Shown piece by piece: positions 1-62,409 of a DNA stretch of 64,000 nucleotides. The translations under genes and the position numbers were made by a program. Within the stretch, counting starts at the first letter, position 1, and the number at the start of each line of letters is the position of its first letter. Under the pieces are notes generated by a model. The model saw only the letters and a program-made list of their open reading frames with translations, had not been told where the DNA came from and did not search any database. The stretch comes from Cristatella mucedo (Eukaryota > Bryozoa > Phylactolaemata > Cristatellidae), in NCBI GenBank assembly GCA_009760855.2, contig WPIO01000060.1, positions 983,501 to 1,047,500 on the forward strand, in the 5' to 3' direction.

Positions 1-289
1 CTAGAACCCTCAGACAATGCATTCTCTTTCTAGGTACTTTACATATGCTGTAAAGAAAACGTGATCGAATGGTTGATGTTAGCATGTTCAATGGCAACAA
101 AGATAACATTGTTAGAAGTGATATGTGCAGGCCAAAGCAAAACAAGACGAAAAAAGCTACTCATTGTCAGAGTGCAACTATGGCGAAGCACGGCTTTTTG
201 GAATTTTCTGAATTGTAAAGCATGTGCATACATTTAAGAGGTAGCTTGGCGTAGGGGCAGTTACTGCAGAGAGGGACAGTGTTGCTCAC

Positions 290-35579
<35,290 letters not shown>

Positions 35580-35867
35580 TGGGGAAGGACGCACACCCAC
35601 CCACCCCTAATACCGGGACATTACTTCCGGTCTCCAGTAATTGGCCTTGCTATAGCGAGACAAAACGGAATCGCTATAACGACAATGATTTGCTGCATCG
35701 CGTATGGGCAGCTGTCATCCCTCTCTCTTGCACGTCCGGTCAGGTAATATAGGTGGCCGGCTATGTCGAACAGCCATTTCCTCAAAGCCTGCTAGTCAGG
35801 TTTAACCCGTCATTGATGTCCTACGGAAAAGGTAAAGCTTTCAACGGTTCTGCCAACTGCTGTGCTT

Positions 35868-36138
35868 TATGTGGGCCATTGCTCCGAACGAGGTAATATA
35901 ATAATATAATTAATTATCTAATTCATTCTATTTTAATTATAATTATATATTATAATTAGAATATAATTTAATTAGGACATTACAATTAATTATATTAATT
36001 AATTAATGTAATATAAATATTATACATTATATTATAATTCATATCATTCATTATGTATTGTATTATAATTCATTCATGTAATATAATTCATTTGTATAGC
36101 TGTGCTTTTAAGTGGGCCATTGCTACGAACGAGGTATA
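35868..36138. repeat. direct repeat flanking an AT-rich island
   Basis: TGTGCTTTATGTGGGCCATT...CGAACGAGGTA at 35870-35904 recurs with three changes at 36100-36136. Between them lie about 200 bp of TA/ATTA-rich low-complexity DNA. Confidence 0.7.
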
Positions 36139-36139
36139 T

Positions 36140-36283
36140 ATGTAATTCATTTGTATAGCGCCTCAAGAGAATTTAATCATCTCTATTCAGGCGCTTCACA
36201 TATACTTGGGGTTCGAGCTTACCATCTCGGCCAAGCCTCGGTCCGGGCGAGCACCTTAACCGCTGGACCAAACCAGCTCGGCA
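36140..36283 (-). mobile_element. SINE-1
   Basis: ATTCATTTGTATAGCGCCTC, then the complement of the stem-loop, then GGGTTCGAGC and CACCTTAACCGCTGGACCAA (complement of the tRNA-like head). Nearly complete. Confidence 0.7.
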
Positions 36284-36844
36284 GCAGCTGTGCTGGGCAG
36301 GTGGATGGCTTGGTCCTTCCGATTGCCGTGTGTCACTCAGCTAAGCCCGAGTAATAGCCGACGGTATGTGAGTGGACCGCAGACCACAAAGAAGGTTTTA
36401 GGGTAGCCAACGAGACCAGCAGCCGCAGAGCTGTTGGTAATCAATCAAGAAAAATGCTGGTTCAAATTCAGTCTACCTGGCACTGGACGGGTGAGATGCT
36501 CAGTGTCGCTTCAGAATGGAAAAGGACTGGCGGAGCTCGAACATGATGCAATTGCGGACGAACGGCATTGGATGTGGCTGGACAGACAGGACCCGCTGGA
36601 CCGACGTATAAAAATAGGCCAGCGTGAAGTGTCCAGTGAACGTCGCAACAAGCTTTTGGCATTTGATGCTGCTTATGACGCGGCTAATTCCACAGTATGC
36701 CCTTCGTAGCAGCACAGCTTAGCATTTCTTGCCCAGTAGGATCGCGGCTCGGTAGGATTTGGGGTTGCAGTGTGAGCCACTCTAAAGTCGAGAAGTCTTT
36801 CGGAGATTGACACCTCGACCAGCCAACCGTGAGTCTTGTAGTTC

Positions 36845-36892
36845 GTATGTATGTATGTATGTATGTATGTATGTATGTATGTATGTATGTAG
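36845..36892. repeat. (GTAT)n microsatellite
   Basis: About twelve GTAT units directly in front of a SINE-2 copy. Confidence 0.9.
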
Positions 36893-37078
36893 TGAGCCGT
36901 GATGGCACACTAGGTAAGGTGGTTGCTTTCACGACCTCAGTCCCGAGGTTGTGGGTTCGATTCCTGCAGTGGGAGATTCTGTATCGCCACTGCAAGCGGT
37001 GGTGAAAGCCGTAAAGGCTCTTCTGTCGCTATACAAAAAGAGGCTGTTTAATCAGCTAGGATTTATTTATTTATTTAT
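36893..37078 (+). mobile_element. SINE-2 (tRNA-derived)
   Basis: Head GATGGCACACTAGGTAAGGT, B box GGTTCGATTCC, then GCCACTGCAAGCGGTGGTGA and the tail AGGCTGTTTAATCAGCTAGG followed by ATTT repeats. It is in inverted orientation to 37803-37989. Confidence 0.7.
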
Positions 37079-37802
37079 GTATGTATGTATAGTATAGTAT
37101 AGTATGCAGGCTCCTCTGATAAGCAGCTGGTGAACAGCTATTAGAAGCATCCCCGAGAGGGGCCGGTGCACAGCTGTGGTCTGCCTGTGATGTGGCTGTG
37201 AACACAGGCCGGTAAACCACTGGTGGACAGATGGTGGATTTACCATCAGGGTCGGCCTGTGCACAGTAGTGGTCCTCAATGAATCATCGTGGTCGACCAG
37301 GGGAGCCGAGGAGTCGAGGAGAGGGGAGTCGAATGGGAGTATGGGCCGAAGGGAGCCGTTTGCTCTTCGGCTCTATGCGTTGTATTAAACTGTTGGTGGT
37401 GGTCCTCGGCTGGCTCTCTGCTGTGCGAATCAAACAACAAGTCTCCTATCGTGGCACATCAATAGTCAAGAGAAGGATGAGTGAATGAGAAAAGTTGCTT
37501 CTGCCGATCCTGTGCCACTCGCTGGCCACGGGACCCAGCCAGCATTGCCCTTTTATTTGGAAGACTTTCGGTCAGAATATGCATAGGCAGGGTAGTTAGC
37601 CGATCCCGTTTTTAGTTAGCCGATCCCCATTTTTATTTGCCTGCGCCTTGCCGTGCAAGCAAGGAGCTGCTTTGTCGGCGAGCCCACAGGCTTCACGAAT
37701 CAGGGCAAAGAGGCTTGTAAAACCCGTTCGCCACAGGTCCGACTGACGGGCTGAGTACCACTGCAGGTGCTCAAGCCCTGCTCCCAAGCGACGAGTATAA
37801 AT

Positions 37803-37989
37803 GAATCAAATAAATAAATCCTAACTGATTAAACAGCCTCTTTTTGTATAGCGACAGAAGAGCCTTTGAAGCTATCACCGCAGCTTGCAGTGGTGATACA
37901 GAATCGCCCACTGCAGGAATCGAACCCGCGACCTCAGGACTGAGGTCGTGAAAGCAACCGCCTTACCTAGTGTGCCTTCACGGCTCACC
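37803..37989 (-). mobile_element. SINE-2, inverted partner
   Basis: Reverse complement of the same family: TCCTAACTGATTAAACAGCC, GAATCGAACC and CACTAGG-type head complement (CCTTACCTAGTGTGCC). Confidence 0.7.
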
Positions 37990-37999
37990 GGTAGTATAT

Positions 38000-38140
38000 A
38001 AATATAACTAAATATAATTCATTTGTATATCGCCATAAAAGAACTTAAATCTCTATCCAGGTGCTTCACATGTGCCATGGGGCTCGAGCCCACGACCACG
38101 GCCATACCTCGGTCGGGGCGAGCACCCTAGATAAACCGTA
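38000..38140 (-). mobile_element. SINE-1
   Basis: AATTCATTTGTATATCGCC, CTATCCAGGTGCTTCACATG and GGGCTCGAGCCC. It abuts the SINE-2 copy on its left. Confidence 0.65.
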
Positions 38141-38254
38141 ATCCTTTTTATAATAAGTTGGCGACCAGTACTTCCGCTAGTGACGTGTAATAGACATGTA
38201 ATTATGCTTTGCCTCAGCGAAGCGAGTCAACATGCAGTGAGCTTCGGTATATCC

Positions 38255-39300
38255 AGTAGGCCTCTGCGTTGAATCTGGACGTATTCCTGCACAATGACTT
38301 CACGAGACAGACTTGTACACCAGCGACAAGTTAAAGTCAGCCTACTGTCACCAACATACAGTAGCACTGGAAAAATTAGGCTGACTTAGATAAGGATACC
38401 AATTCCCATCTGGCCCATGCAATCGTGACATAAGTATCGCTTCTTGTTGGTCTTCTATCTGTGCAATAAGACGGTTACAGATGGTGCAAAACTCGGCATG
38501 AAGGCATATCTGTCGTCAATCTCGAAGCCAACACATTACAGCACTGCTCCTCAATCAAGCAGCCTATTAACTTCAAGATTCTGCCACTCATCTTGAGCCG
38601 TTTTCTCTTGCTACAGCACACAACAAAATCTTAGCTGATTTAACAACTTTATTTGTATAGCAGCAGAAGAGCCTTATTGGCTATCACCAATCCTTTCAGT
38701 TGGCAATCGGGGCCAAAGGATAGACAAACTGCAGGATTTGAACCCACGACCTCCGTCATGAAGGGCGAACACCTTACCTCTTGGGCTATCAAAGACCGGT
38801 GGCCATAGCTATCTGAATTACACACCGGACCTCTTGTCGCACCTCCGTGCGACTTCAAATATAGTAAGACTATGTCTTCAATTACCGAGCTTGTTACTGC
38901 CTGCCATCAGGTCATCTTCTGATTGGACGACATTCCAAAAGAGGCTAAACTACACCTATCTGCTCCGTAAGGCTTTAATAAGCCTAAGTAAATGTTCCTT
39001 AGCTTGCTTGTGCTCCAAAACTCAGCATGTCGTGACAAAGCACACGAGCAATATGCTTTTGTATAACACCCCACTCAACTTACCTTTTTTCGTGTGCGGT
39101 TTGCCAGCTGACTCATGCATGAGTCAGCAAATGTCACAACCCAACGGCCCCGACTGTCCCCTCCGAGTGATTTTGCATGGTTGTCTGACCTCTGACCCCG
39201 ATATCTTGCTGTTAGCAAATCTTAGTGATTGCTCCTCTTGTAGCAAGCTGTAAAGCACACGAACTAAGATTCGGTTCTCTTAGGGTGCTACACAACAGTT
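38255..39300 (+). mobile_element. degenerate LINE-A-like copy split by a SINE-2 (38630-38800, minus strand)
   Basis: 38255-38622 has GATGGTGCAAAACTCGGCAT and CATTACAGCACTGCTCCTCA of the post-RT region. 38808-39300 has WTTFQKRLNYTYLLRKA and a diverged stem-loop ending TTTTTATTATTG. The SINE-2 between them shows TTTATTTGTATAGCAGCAGA and a complement B box GGATTTGAACCC. Confidence 0.55.
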
Positions 39301-39901
39301 TTTATTATTGTTATTCCTGATGATCAATCCGAGCTGCCCAGTTGTGCACTACCTGTAGTTAGCAGATTGTTTCAAAGGCAGGCAGGCCTAGGAGGTGAGA
39401 GTTACTAGCTTATTGTCACCGTTGCCGAGATAAACTTTGCAATATTATTTGCCTGATAAAGTAGGAACACTTTACAGAGCAGATGTGTCAGGCATTTGCC
39501 AACGGTGTTAATCAGTCGACTATACCTCAAGAGAATCTGCCAGCGGCTCCACCAGAACTCATACACAAAACTGATTGCTTTGTCATAGGACTGGAAAGAA
39601 GGATACGCTTGTGTCGTCCTATTTAGATGAACCCGTGAAGACAGAACTTGCCACACAAAGACAGCAGCAACAAATGCTATCTGTAAAAGCAACTACATAA
39701 TGTTTAAAACTTTCAGACACGTAAATATTGCATCCACTTTGTTTCAAGCAATTTCACATGCAAGAATGCAAAATTGCAGTGTATTGCCACCCTCACATTG
39801 CAGTATATTGCCACCCTCGCATAGACATATGATGTCCCTGAGGCTTCCAGTACATGAAAACTAGACTACTAGCAATCGATGGGATACCCAGTCGGTACTA
39901 C

Positions 39902-40030
39902 GTCATGCTTAGGCTAAAGGGTAAGATGGTCGCCTTTAACGGCAAAACTCGCTGGTTCGAGTCCTTCGACAAATGTAAAACACGTATATAAAGATGAAGT
40001 TCTCCAAGGGTGCTATACAAAGGAGTATAT
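39902..40030 (+). mobile_element. SINE-1
   Basis: GGTAAGATGGTCGCCTTTAA, the B box GGTTCGAGTCC and a diverged tail GAAGTTCTCCAAGGGTGCTA. Confidence 0.65.
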
Positions 40031-40497
40031 AATCATACCTAACAAGGTGCATAAAGCAACCATACTGGGTCAACTTGCAGCGATTCTAAAACCGGGCATG
40101 CAAATACTTGTGAGATGGACTCCATGGGAACGAGATTGCTTGATTGCTTATGTCTATGAAATTAGTGGTGGTAACAGCCAATGATGAATCAATGGACTAG
40201 TATAGGCAACCTAATTAAGGCATCTACAACGAGGCAGTAAGCTCGTAGTGCAATCCCCTTCCATAAAAGAACAGAGAGACCACTTGATTGGCTTTAAAGC
40301 GGCAAATGAATGATGGCACGTCATGCAGAAACTCGAAGCAATGAGCTCACTGGGCTGGGCTGATCAGGGAACCGAGGAAGGGGAGCGCAAAAAAAGACGT
40401 CTCCGGCTATCGAGGTGCAGGCTCAGTGCAACTCGGCTGCAGCCCGTCCTAGGCCACGGGCTGCACAAGGAACAGTCGCCTGCAGATGCAGCTGCTG

Positions 40498-40790
40498 CAG
40501 CTGCCCTCAACGACAACTACTCTCCTACTGCCGAGTACTGGCTCATCCTTTTCAGCGGTCCTGAGCTGCTACTTCCATGCTACTCACTACCTCAACTGCT
40601 CTCCTGACTCTGCTATGCTTCCCACTTTCTCTTTGTTTCGTGAGACGAAGTCTGTTGGCTACCGAATGCGTACCGAAAGACGCTTAGGCTGTGAGTGCGC
40701 TATACAAAACTCTCCTGCGTAACACCCACATGGTCTTTATGACTTTGCGGAGTTACAGACAGAGATACATTACATTACATCAAATACAAT
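40498..40790 (+). mobile_element. LINE-B 3' end
   Basis: Ends in GAGATACATTACATTACAT. The 3' UTR is almost the same as at 3985-4292. Confidence 0.8.
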
Positions 40791-40877
40791 ATGCAAATAC
40801 AATACAAATACAATGCCTAACGCACGAGGCTGTCGTTGGCTACTGCTTGCTTGGGTGATGGAGAATGAGCTTGGCAG

Positions 40878-40948
40878 ATGATTAAAACGCCTGGACAGAG
40901 AGTGAGTTCTCCGAGGGTGCTTTATCAAATGTATTATTATCATCATGA
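40878..40948 (+). mobile_element. LINE-A 3' tail
   Basis: ACGCCTGGACAGAGAGTGAG...GGGTGCTTTATCAAATG and a TATTATTATCATCAT tail. It lies just downstream of the IRAK-like stop codon on the opposite strand. Confidence 0.65.
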
Positions 40949-41091
40949 TGCGCCGGCTGCGCCAGCGAAAGGGCCAAAGGGAAGGAGCATGCTTAAGAGA
41001 GGCTCCCGCAGGGAGCTGCTGCAGCTTGCTCGAAGCGTGCCAGCTCGTGGGTTACAGGGGGAAGAACACCCAGCAGAAACATCAGCACCGA

Positions 41092-56999
<15,908 letters not shown>

Positions 57000-57699
57000 C
57001 TAGACGAAAAAAAAAGCAAACGAGTTGCACCTGCTCTCTCAGTCTAGAGAGCTCTATCAAATGTAGCATCAGCAGCCTGAAACCTTGGGTGCGAGCAAGC
57101 TTTGCTATGTTAAACGCAAGACCTGCGCCGGTCTTAGCTGCAGCTGCTACAGCACCATGACTACGCTTCCGCATCACCATCGAAGCTTGCGTTTTCTGAT
57201 GGTGGAAGAACTTTCCGACAACAATGTTCTTATTAGAATTTCGTTCGTTTTTTAACGAAGCCCATAACAAACTACGGACCTACAGACGTCGAGGAACGCT
57301 TGCCACTGGTGCCAGAATTCGAGCCGGCGTGCTCCCCCGGAGGTGTCGGCCTGGGCTCCCTCACCCGTGTTGGCTGTCAATGTAACTTTGTCGGCTCTTC
57401 GTGACCTCACTGTTGGATGCAATGCCTATTATCGTTTGTGTCACTGTCATTCAGATGTCGTTCTAGATTATGCTGCTGCTGCTTCTCGAAGAGGTTCGTC
57501 AATTGGGAATCTTCAACAGAAAGCCCAGTTGGGGCAAGAGGTGGGGGACAGGCCTGCTCTTTCCAACATTGTCTCGAAGGCACTCTTCTCCAGGGGTAGT
57601 TGTGAATAACTCTAAGTGGCTGGTCCTCAAGCCTTCTATGATAACGCCGGCAAGTCTTAAACTGTACTCATGGAATTCGAGTTCGTTAGGCAACGATCT

Positions 57700-57895
57700 T
57701 ATTAATATATATATATATTATTAATAATAATATACATATATATATATACATATATTAATTATAAATATTATTATTGATAAATATATATATATATATGAGT
57801 ATTTATAAATATATTACATATATTTATAAATATTATAAATACTATACTTATATACTATACTTATATACTATACTTATAATACTTACAAGTATTAA
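57700..57895. repeat. AT-rich low-complexity island
   Basis: ATAT, TTATTA and ACTATACTTAT tandem units over about 195 bp. The last part holds three copies of TACTATACTTATA. Confidence 0.85.
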
Positions 57896-58489
57896 TGCAA
57901 AGGATTATTCTTGTCAAGACTCTTGAGCTGTTTTGTAGGACTAAGACTTGGCAGAAATCGACTAATGATACCCGACCACGCCACCCATACACTGTTTTCC
58001 TTCTTTCATTCAAATCTGATCAGTCAAACTGGTCTTTGTTATTGACGTTATATATATACCTTATATGCACCTTCTTCTTCCCTCAATTTCCAACTGCATT
58101 TAAGTCCCCTAAAAACAGTCGTCCAAATCTCCGAGGTTCCTAAAACAGCATGCTTCCAATGGTGGTGGTAATCTATTGTTACATCCAGGTACCAAGCCTT
58201 TCTCCATTTTAGATTTTAGTCTTAGCTCCTTTCGATTCTGTGAGCCAGAACTCGTCCCTACCAATGACAGGGTGATTCTGACATTATTTTTCAAAGACTG
58301 GATGACACATGCGTGCCAAATTACATACATTGATAGATTTATTTAATCTTTCGGCACATGTGCACGACCACACACACAGTAAAAGTCGCAGACTAGATCA
58401 AATATTCTACCAGGATTGCATGCTGTCAACTACCATTAATACTGCATTCTGCATGTCCGAGTTCTAACAGATTTCATTCAGTCTGACGT

Positions 58490-58960
58490 TTGTGTCCCTC
58501 TACAGAATAAAAAGAAATTTATCTGAGAATTGCAAAAACCCAACGACTCTTGATATCGAATTTTCTGCATGCAATCTTTATTCAATCTTGTCTTATGCTG
58601 CCATTTTAGGGGCCGGTCTCCCATCTGTTGACGTGCCATTCACTGGTAAAATGACACAGCATTCACTTGCCTATGCTCTGAACGAGCTTGCTCATCTGAT
58701 TAACCACACTGTATATATAGCCTTGCCCATATGACCCATAGTTTACACCGGACAATAAATTAGCACGGACTACTTGGCACAAGCTTAGGAAAGCATTTCA
58801 AAAGACCAAAACTGAATGTCCATCAACAGGTATACGAGGACTGCGGCCGACCGTAATCCATCCATGATAAGGCCAAGTCCATCTCCTAAGAAACATTAAC
58901 TTTAACAAAATCTTTCTATAAACACATGTACGATCCAAAAATCCTGACGTCGACCATCAA
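58490..58960 (+). mobile_element. degenerate LINE endonuclease-RT linker fragment
   Basis: TTLDIEFSACN followed by SLAYALNELAHLINHTVYIA resembles the LINE-A linker at 22426-22660 (TLDIDAVRA, LADTLDEFAPLTKRTV). Stops follow. Confidence 0.4.
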
Positions 58961-59250
58961 CGATCTCCTTAAACTACTTTCAGGTTACCTTACACAATGA
59001 GGTGGGTCTCGCAGGGCGCTTCTCCGTCTTCTTTACCACAAAGACAGATACAAATCCATCCCCAAGGTCACATCATCATCCCTGGTCTCTGTACTTGCAG
59101 TGCCCTACTTTACCTCAAAGTACTCGTTCAAGAGTGCCACTCAAGTCATCATCTCAAAGTTCGTCTCCCTGCAGGACAAGATTCTTAGCCCAATAGATCC
59201 CAGTGCAACTTCTCATTCTCTCCTTATCATCCCTAACCAACTTCCCATTC

Positions 59251-59457
59251 TCATTCTGAGATGAATCGATTTGCAGCCGATCGAGCGGCCCCAACCAAAC
59301 ACCCAACCCTGCTCCAGCACAGCCGACCGACAGCCGTAGTGGCTGGGGCAGCGGCAACAGCAGCCGTCCAGCTGCCAGCCTTAAGATAAGAGCCCTTAAA
59401 TTGATGCAAGTCGGCGGAACTGCTGCTGCTGCTGACACGGACAACGCCTACATCAGC
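59251..59457 (-). CDS. possible GC-rich exon of unknown gene (weak)
   Basis: A CACCCTTTCAG acceptor precedes a 68-codon open frame beginning ADVGVVRVSSSSSADLHQ and containing SWTAAVAAAPATTAVG. It is GC-rich compared with its flanks and lies upstream of the IRAK-like gene on the same strand. No domain is recognised and no good donor in the right phase was found. It may be noncoding. Confidence 0.15.
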   Translation of the reverse strand, partial: ADVGVVRVSSSSSSADLHQFKGSYLKAGSWTAAVAAAPATTAVGRLCWSRVGCLVGAARSAANRFISE

Positions 59458-60248
59458 CTGAAAGGGTGCGAGTTTGGCCTAAGATGGATCTAAGTAAGAG
59501 TGCAGAACATACCTTTGAGGACGTCGGTCGCAGTGAAGAGCTGCATGCTGTATTGGGGACGCGTTATTTGTACACGGTACTTGCTGGGAACTATAAATGA
59601 CCATCAAACATTCAATCGACTCCGAGTCACATATAGCATCGTTATTGAGACCAAACTGCTGTGCAATACAGTTGGCGGTGCCTTAATCTTTGGCATGCGG
59701 CACAGACAAACTCCTTTAATCGTAATACTGAGAGATCAAGCTGAAACAATACAACTAGCTGTATCTATACTTTTCAATGAGTGTAGAGCTTGTGCAAAAT
59801 AACTTATGCACACGAACAATACTGTATTGTAAGAGCCAGGGTCAGAGAGGTGCACAAAAAGAGCACTCTTCGAAGGATGAAAATCAAACAACAAACATGC
59901 TTAGGCCAGCATGCCAAAGCACACAAGAAAATACCCACAGTATGTCACCAGTTCCCACCGAAATCTGGTTACATAGATGCCATAAATTATGGACAGGCAC
60001 ACACGCAAAGCTGTCAGAGATAAAAAAAAAAAAAGTTCAATAGGGCAAAAAAAAAGCTGACCGGAAGCAGGCGCATTTTTACCTGAGACTTGACTGAGGC
60101 GAGGTCATTGCACATAGTGACCACAGTCGAAAGAAGTGCCAGACTTTCGACATTCGAACTGGAGGCCCGATTGCCATTTTATTTCAATTTAGTGTGAGGG
60201 AAGACAAGACAAAATGAAGAAAAGTGGTTGCTGTGCTAGAGCACACGG

Positions 60249-60760
60249 ATGGAGCACGGAGAACAAATAGGAAGGCCGGAGCAAATCAATAAAGCGACAC
60301 GTAGGCCAGACAGGGGATCTTGAAGTTGATTTTATGCTCGATTGGAAGCGAGTGAAGCTCAGACAGAAGTACGGTGCAAAGTGGCAGCAAAGTGCCGTTG
60401 ACGACAGCCTAGACGAGCCGATGAGTTTTGCACCAGCTGCGGGTGGGCACTGGAAGAGAGTTCTGAATAAAGGGAATTGTACTAATCTAGACTTGATGTC
60501 AACAATGCAAGAACTAGTTTTGCTGTCGCACGCTTATCTAAGCGGACCCTAATTTTGAGGCAGTTTCCAGGCTGAAAGTAGGCCGACTTTACAGCGAAGG
60601 TGGCGTGCTCGTCTAATGACAGGTTGCTTTGGAATAGTGCGCCTAGAATACAGGCAGACGTCACGCCACGTAAGGGATACTAGCCGGTCCAGTCTTGAGG
60701 GATACATCATCCGACTTTCGGGTGACATCAGGTTTGCGCATAACTATTAGGTTGGCATTG
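60249..60760 (-). mobile_element. diverged LINE-A-like fragment
   Basis: The minus-strand peptide GALFQSNLSLDEHATFAVKS and KIRVRLDKRATAKLVLALLT matches the LINE-A post-RT segment. Its last 101 bp are duplicated at 61580. Confidence 0.6.
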
Positions 60761-61429
60761 GCATAGAAATGAGAGCCTGAGAGCTGCAACGAGATCGGTC
60801 AGAGGGAGAGACTAAATATCAAAAAGTGGGAACTCTAAGACCGAATCCATCACTGCCAACCCACACTTAAAAGGCTCCCCAAATGACACGCAGCTAGCTG
60901 TTCACATCTACACAGGTAACATGTCTCATTCAGGCCGGACTTCAACCGGTTTAGCACTATGCCTGAGATACCAAGACAAATTGAGAGCAATTCCAGAAGG
61001 ATCTGACATTCACTTGTGTAAAATGCTGCTGAAAGCTCAAAGGAAGCAAGTTGTTCAGAAGGCCATTGTAAACTCCAAAGCAGAGCAGTTCACGCGGAAT
61101 GCTTAGCTGAAAAGCGGAATTGGTTATTGTTAGCAAGATCTAATGAACTGGTGTAATCTACAAACTTCTAGGTCACCACTCATTTAGGTTTCTTGATCAG
61201 GAATTGCAGAAGAGAGACAAATAATTGCTACAAAGCTTCGAAACCACTGTTTAAGGGATGAGGGTACTTCTTAATAACCAGTGACATATTTACAATACTC
61301 GTTATGACGGGAACACGGGTCAATGATCCTCACAAGAAGAACTACGGGGGGGGGGGTCTAGATAACCTCTTGGACCCAGCTAAGTATTGATGCTACCAGC
61401 TCATAAACCATATCATGTGGTATCTAATA

Positions 61430-61549
61430 TAAATATAAATATAATTCATTTGTATAGTGCCCCCAGATAACTTAATCTCTATTCAGGTGCTTCACATATA
61501 CCTTAGGGCTCGAGCCCGCGACCTCAGCCAGACCTCGGTCGGGGCGAGC
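61430..61549 (-). mobile_element. SINE-1
   Basis: AATTCATTTGTATAGTGCCC, ATTCAGGTGCTTCACATATA, GGGCTCGAGCCCGCGACC and TCGGTCGGGGCGAGC. Confidence 0.7.
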
Positions 61550-61579
61550 TAATCCTGCAGCATTCGAAGCCACTTATAA

Positions 61580-61800
61580 ATGGAGCACGGAGAACAAATA
61601 GGAAGGCCGGAGCAAATAAATAAAGCGACACGTAGGCCAGACAGGGGATCTTGAAGTTGATTTTATGCTCGATTGGAAGCCGAGGAAGACAAATTTGATT
61701 GGCCAACTCATAGATTCTCTATGAGGCTTAAATAGTGCAACCAGCTCTATTAAAATCAATGACGATAAAGGATTAGTCTGATTCACTACGAATCATAATT
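61580..61800 (-). mobile_element. LINE-A-like fragment containing a 101-bp recent duplicate
   Basis: 61580-61680 matches 60249-60349 with a single difference. The minus-strand peptide HKINFKIPCLAYVSLYLFAP is a LINE C-terminal motif. Confidence 0.65.
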
Positions 61801-62315
61801 TGAGCAATTATCCAGTGATGTATAAAATGTTATTTCCCAAAAAACATCCGGCACAGAATTCCCATGCCCTCTAGCACATCGAGGTACACATTCAGATCCA
61901 CAATGCTAGACCTACGATTCTGTACTGGCCTCCAGCGCCTGTGCGAGTGGTTGGCTTTCGGTGCCAGAGAGAGCTGCCTCAAGCCTCGATAGTACACATC
62001 ACATCTCTGACAGGTTTACGGGCATGGAATTCTATGTAGGAGTCATTGGCAGGATTAGTTTAATATGAAACCCTCCTGGCATACTTGGTCAGGTTTAATC
62101 TCACACAGACCCCACACACTCCCATATGAGCCATCTCTGTTGCTGCTACTTTGATCACGAAGTGCTACCCACACACCCTTACCGAACGCCGGGGCTCACT
62201 CATATTAGGCATTGTGCAGCTGCACTTGAGTACAGATGAAGCCCCTCACGGGGAATCTCTCAAGCTCTCTTGTGCATAAGCACCTTGACAAGTATCTGAC
62301 ACAACAGTATATTAC

Positions 62316-62392
62316 AAATCAGCAAATGTAAAGCGCCTAGAAAGAGATTGAGTTATCTGAAGGCGCATTATCAAGTGCATTATTATATCCAA
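62316..62392 (+). mobile_element. LINE-A 3' tail
   Basis: GCAAATGTAAAGCGCCTAGA with a stem-loop and TGCATTATTATATCC. It faces the minus-strand LINE-A body at 62410. Confidence 0.7.
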
Positions 62393-62409
62393 TATATATA
62401 TCCAAAAAG

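Larger units (their letters stand above)
35580..41091. other. region between the EEA1-like start and the IRAK-like stop
   Basis: Rich in SINEs. 36284-36844, 37079-37802, 39301-39901, 40031-40497 and 40949-41091 have no recognised gene. This interval should hold the EEA1-like promoter and the IRAK-like 3' UTR, but no core motif can be pointed to. Confidence 0.4.

Noticed and set aside
36893-37078. Functional tRNA gene
   Set aside because: It has an A-box-like head and an exact B box, but no full cloverleaf, and the same tail recurs in several copies: a tRNA-derived SINE.
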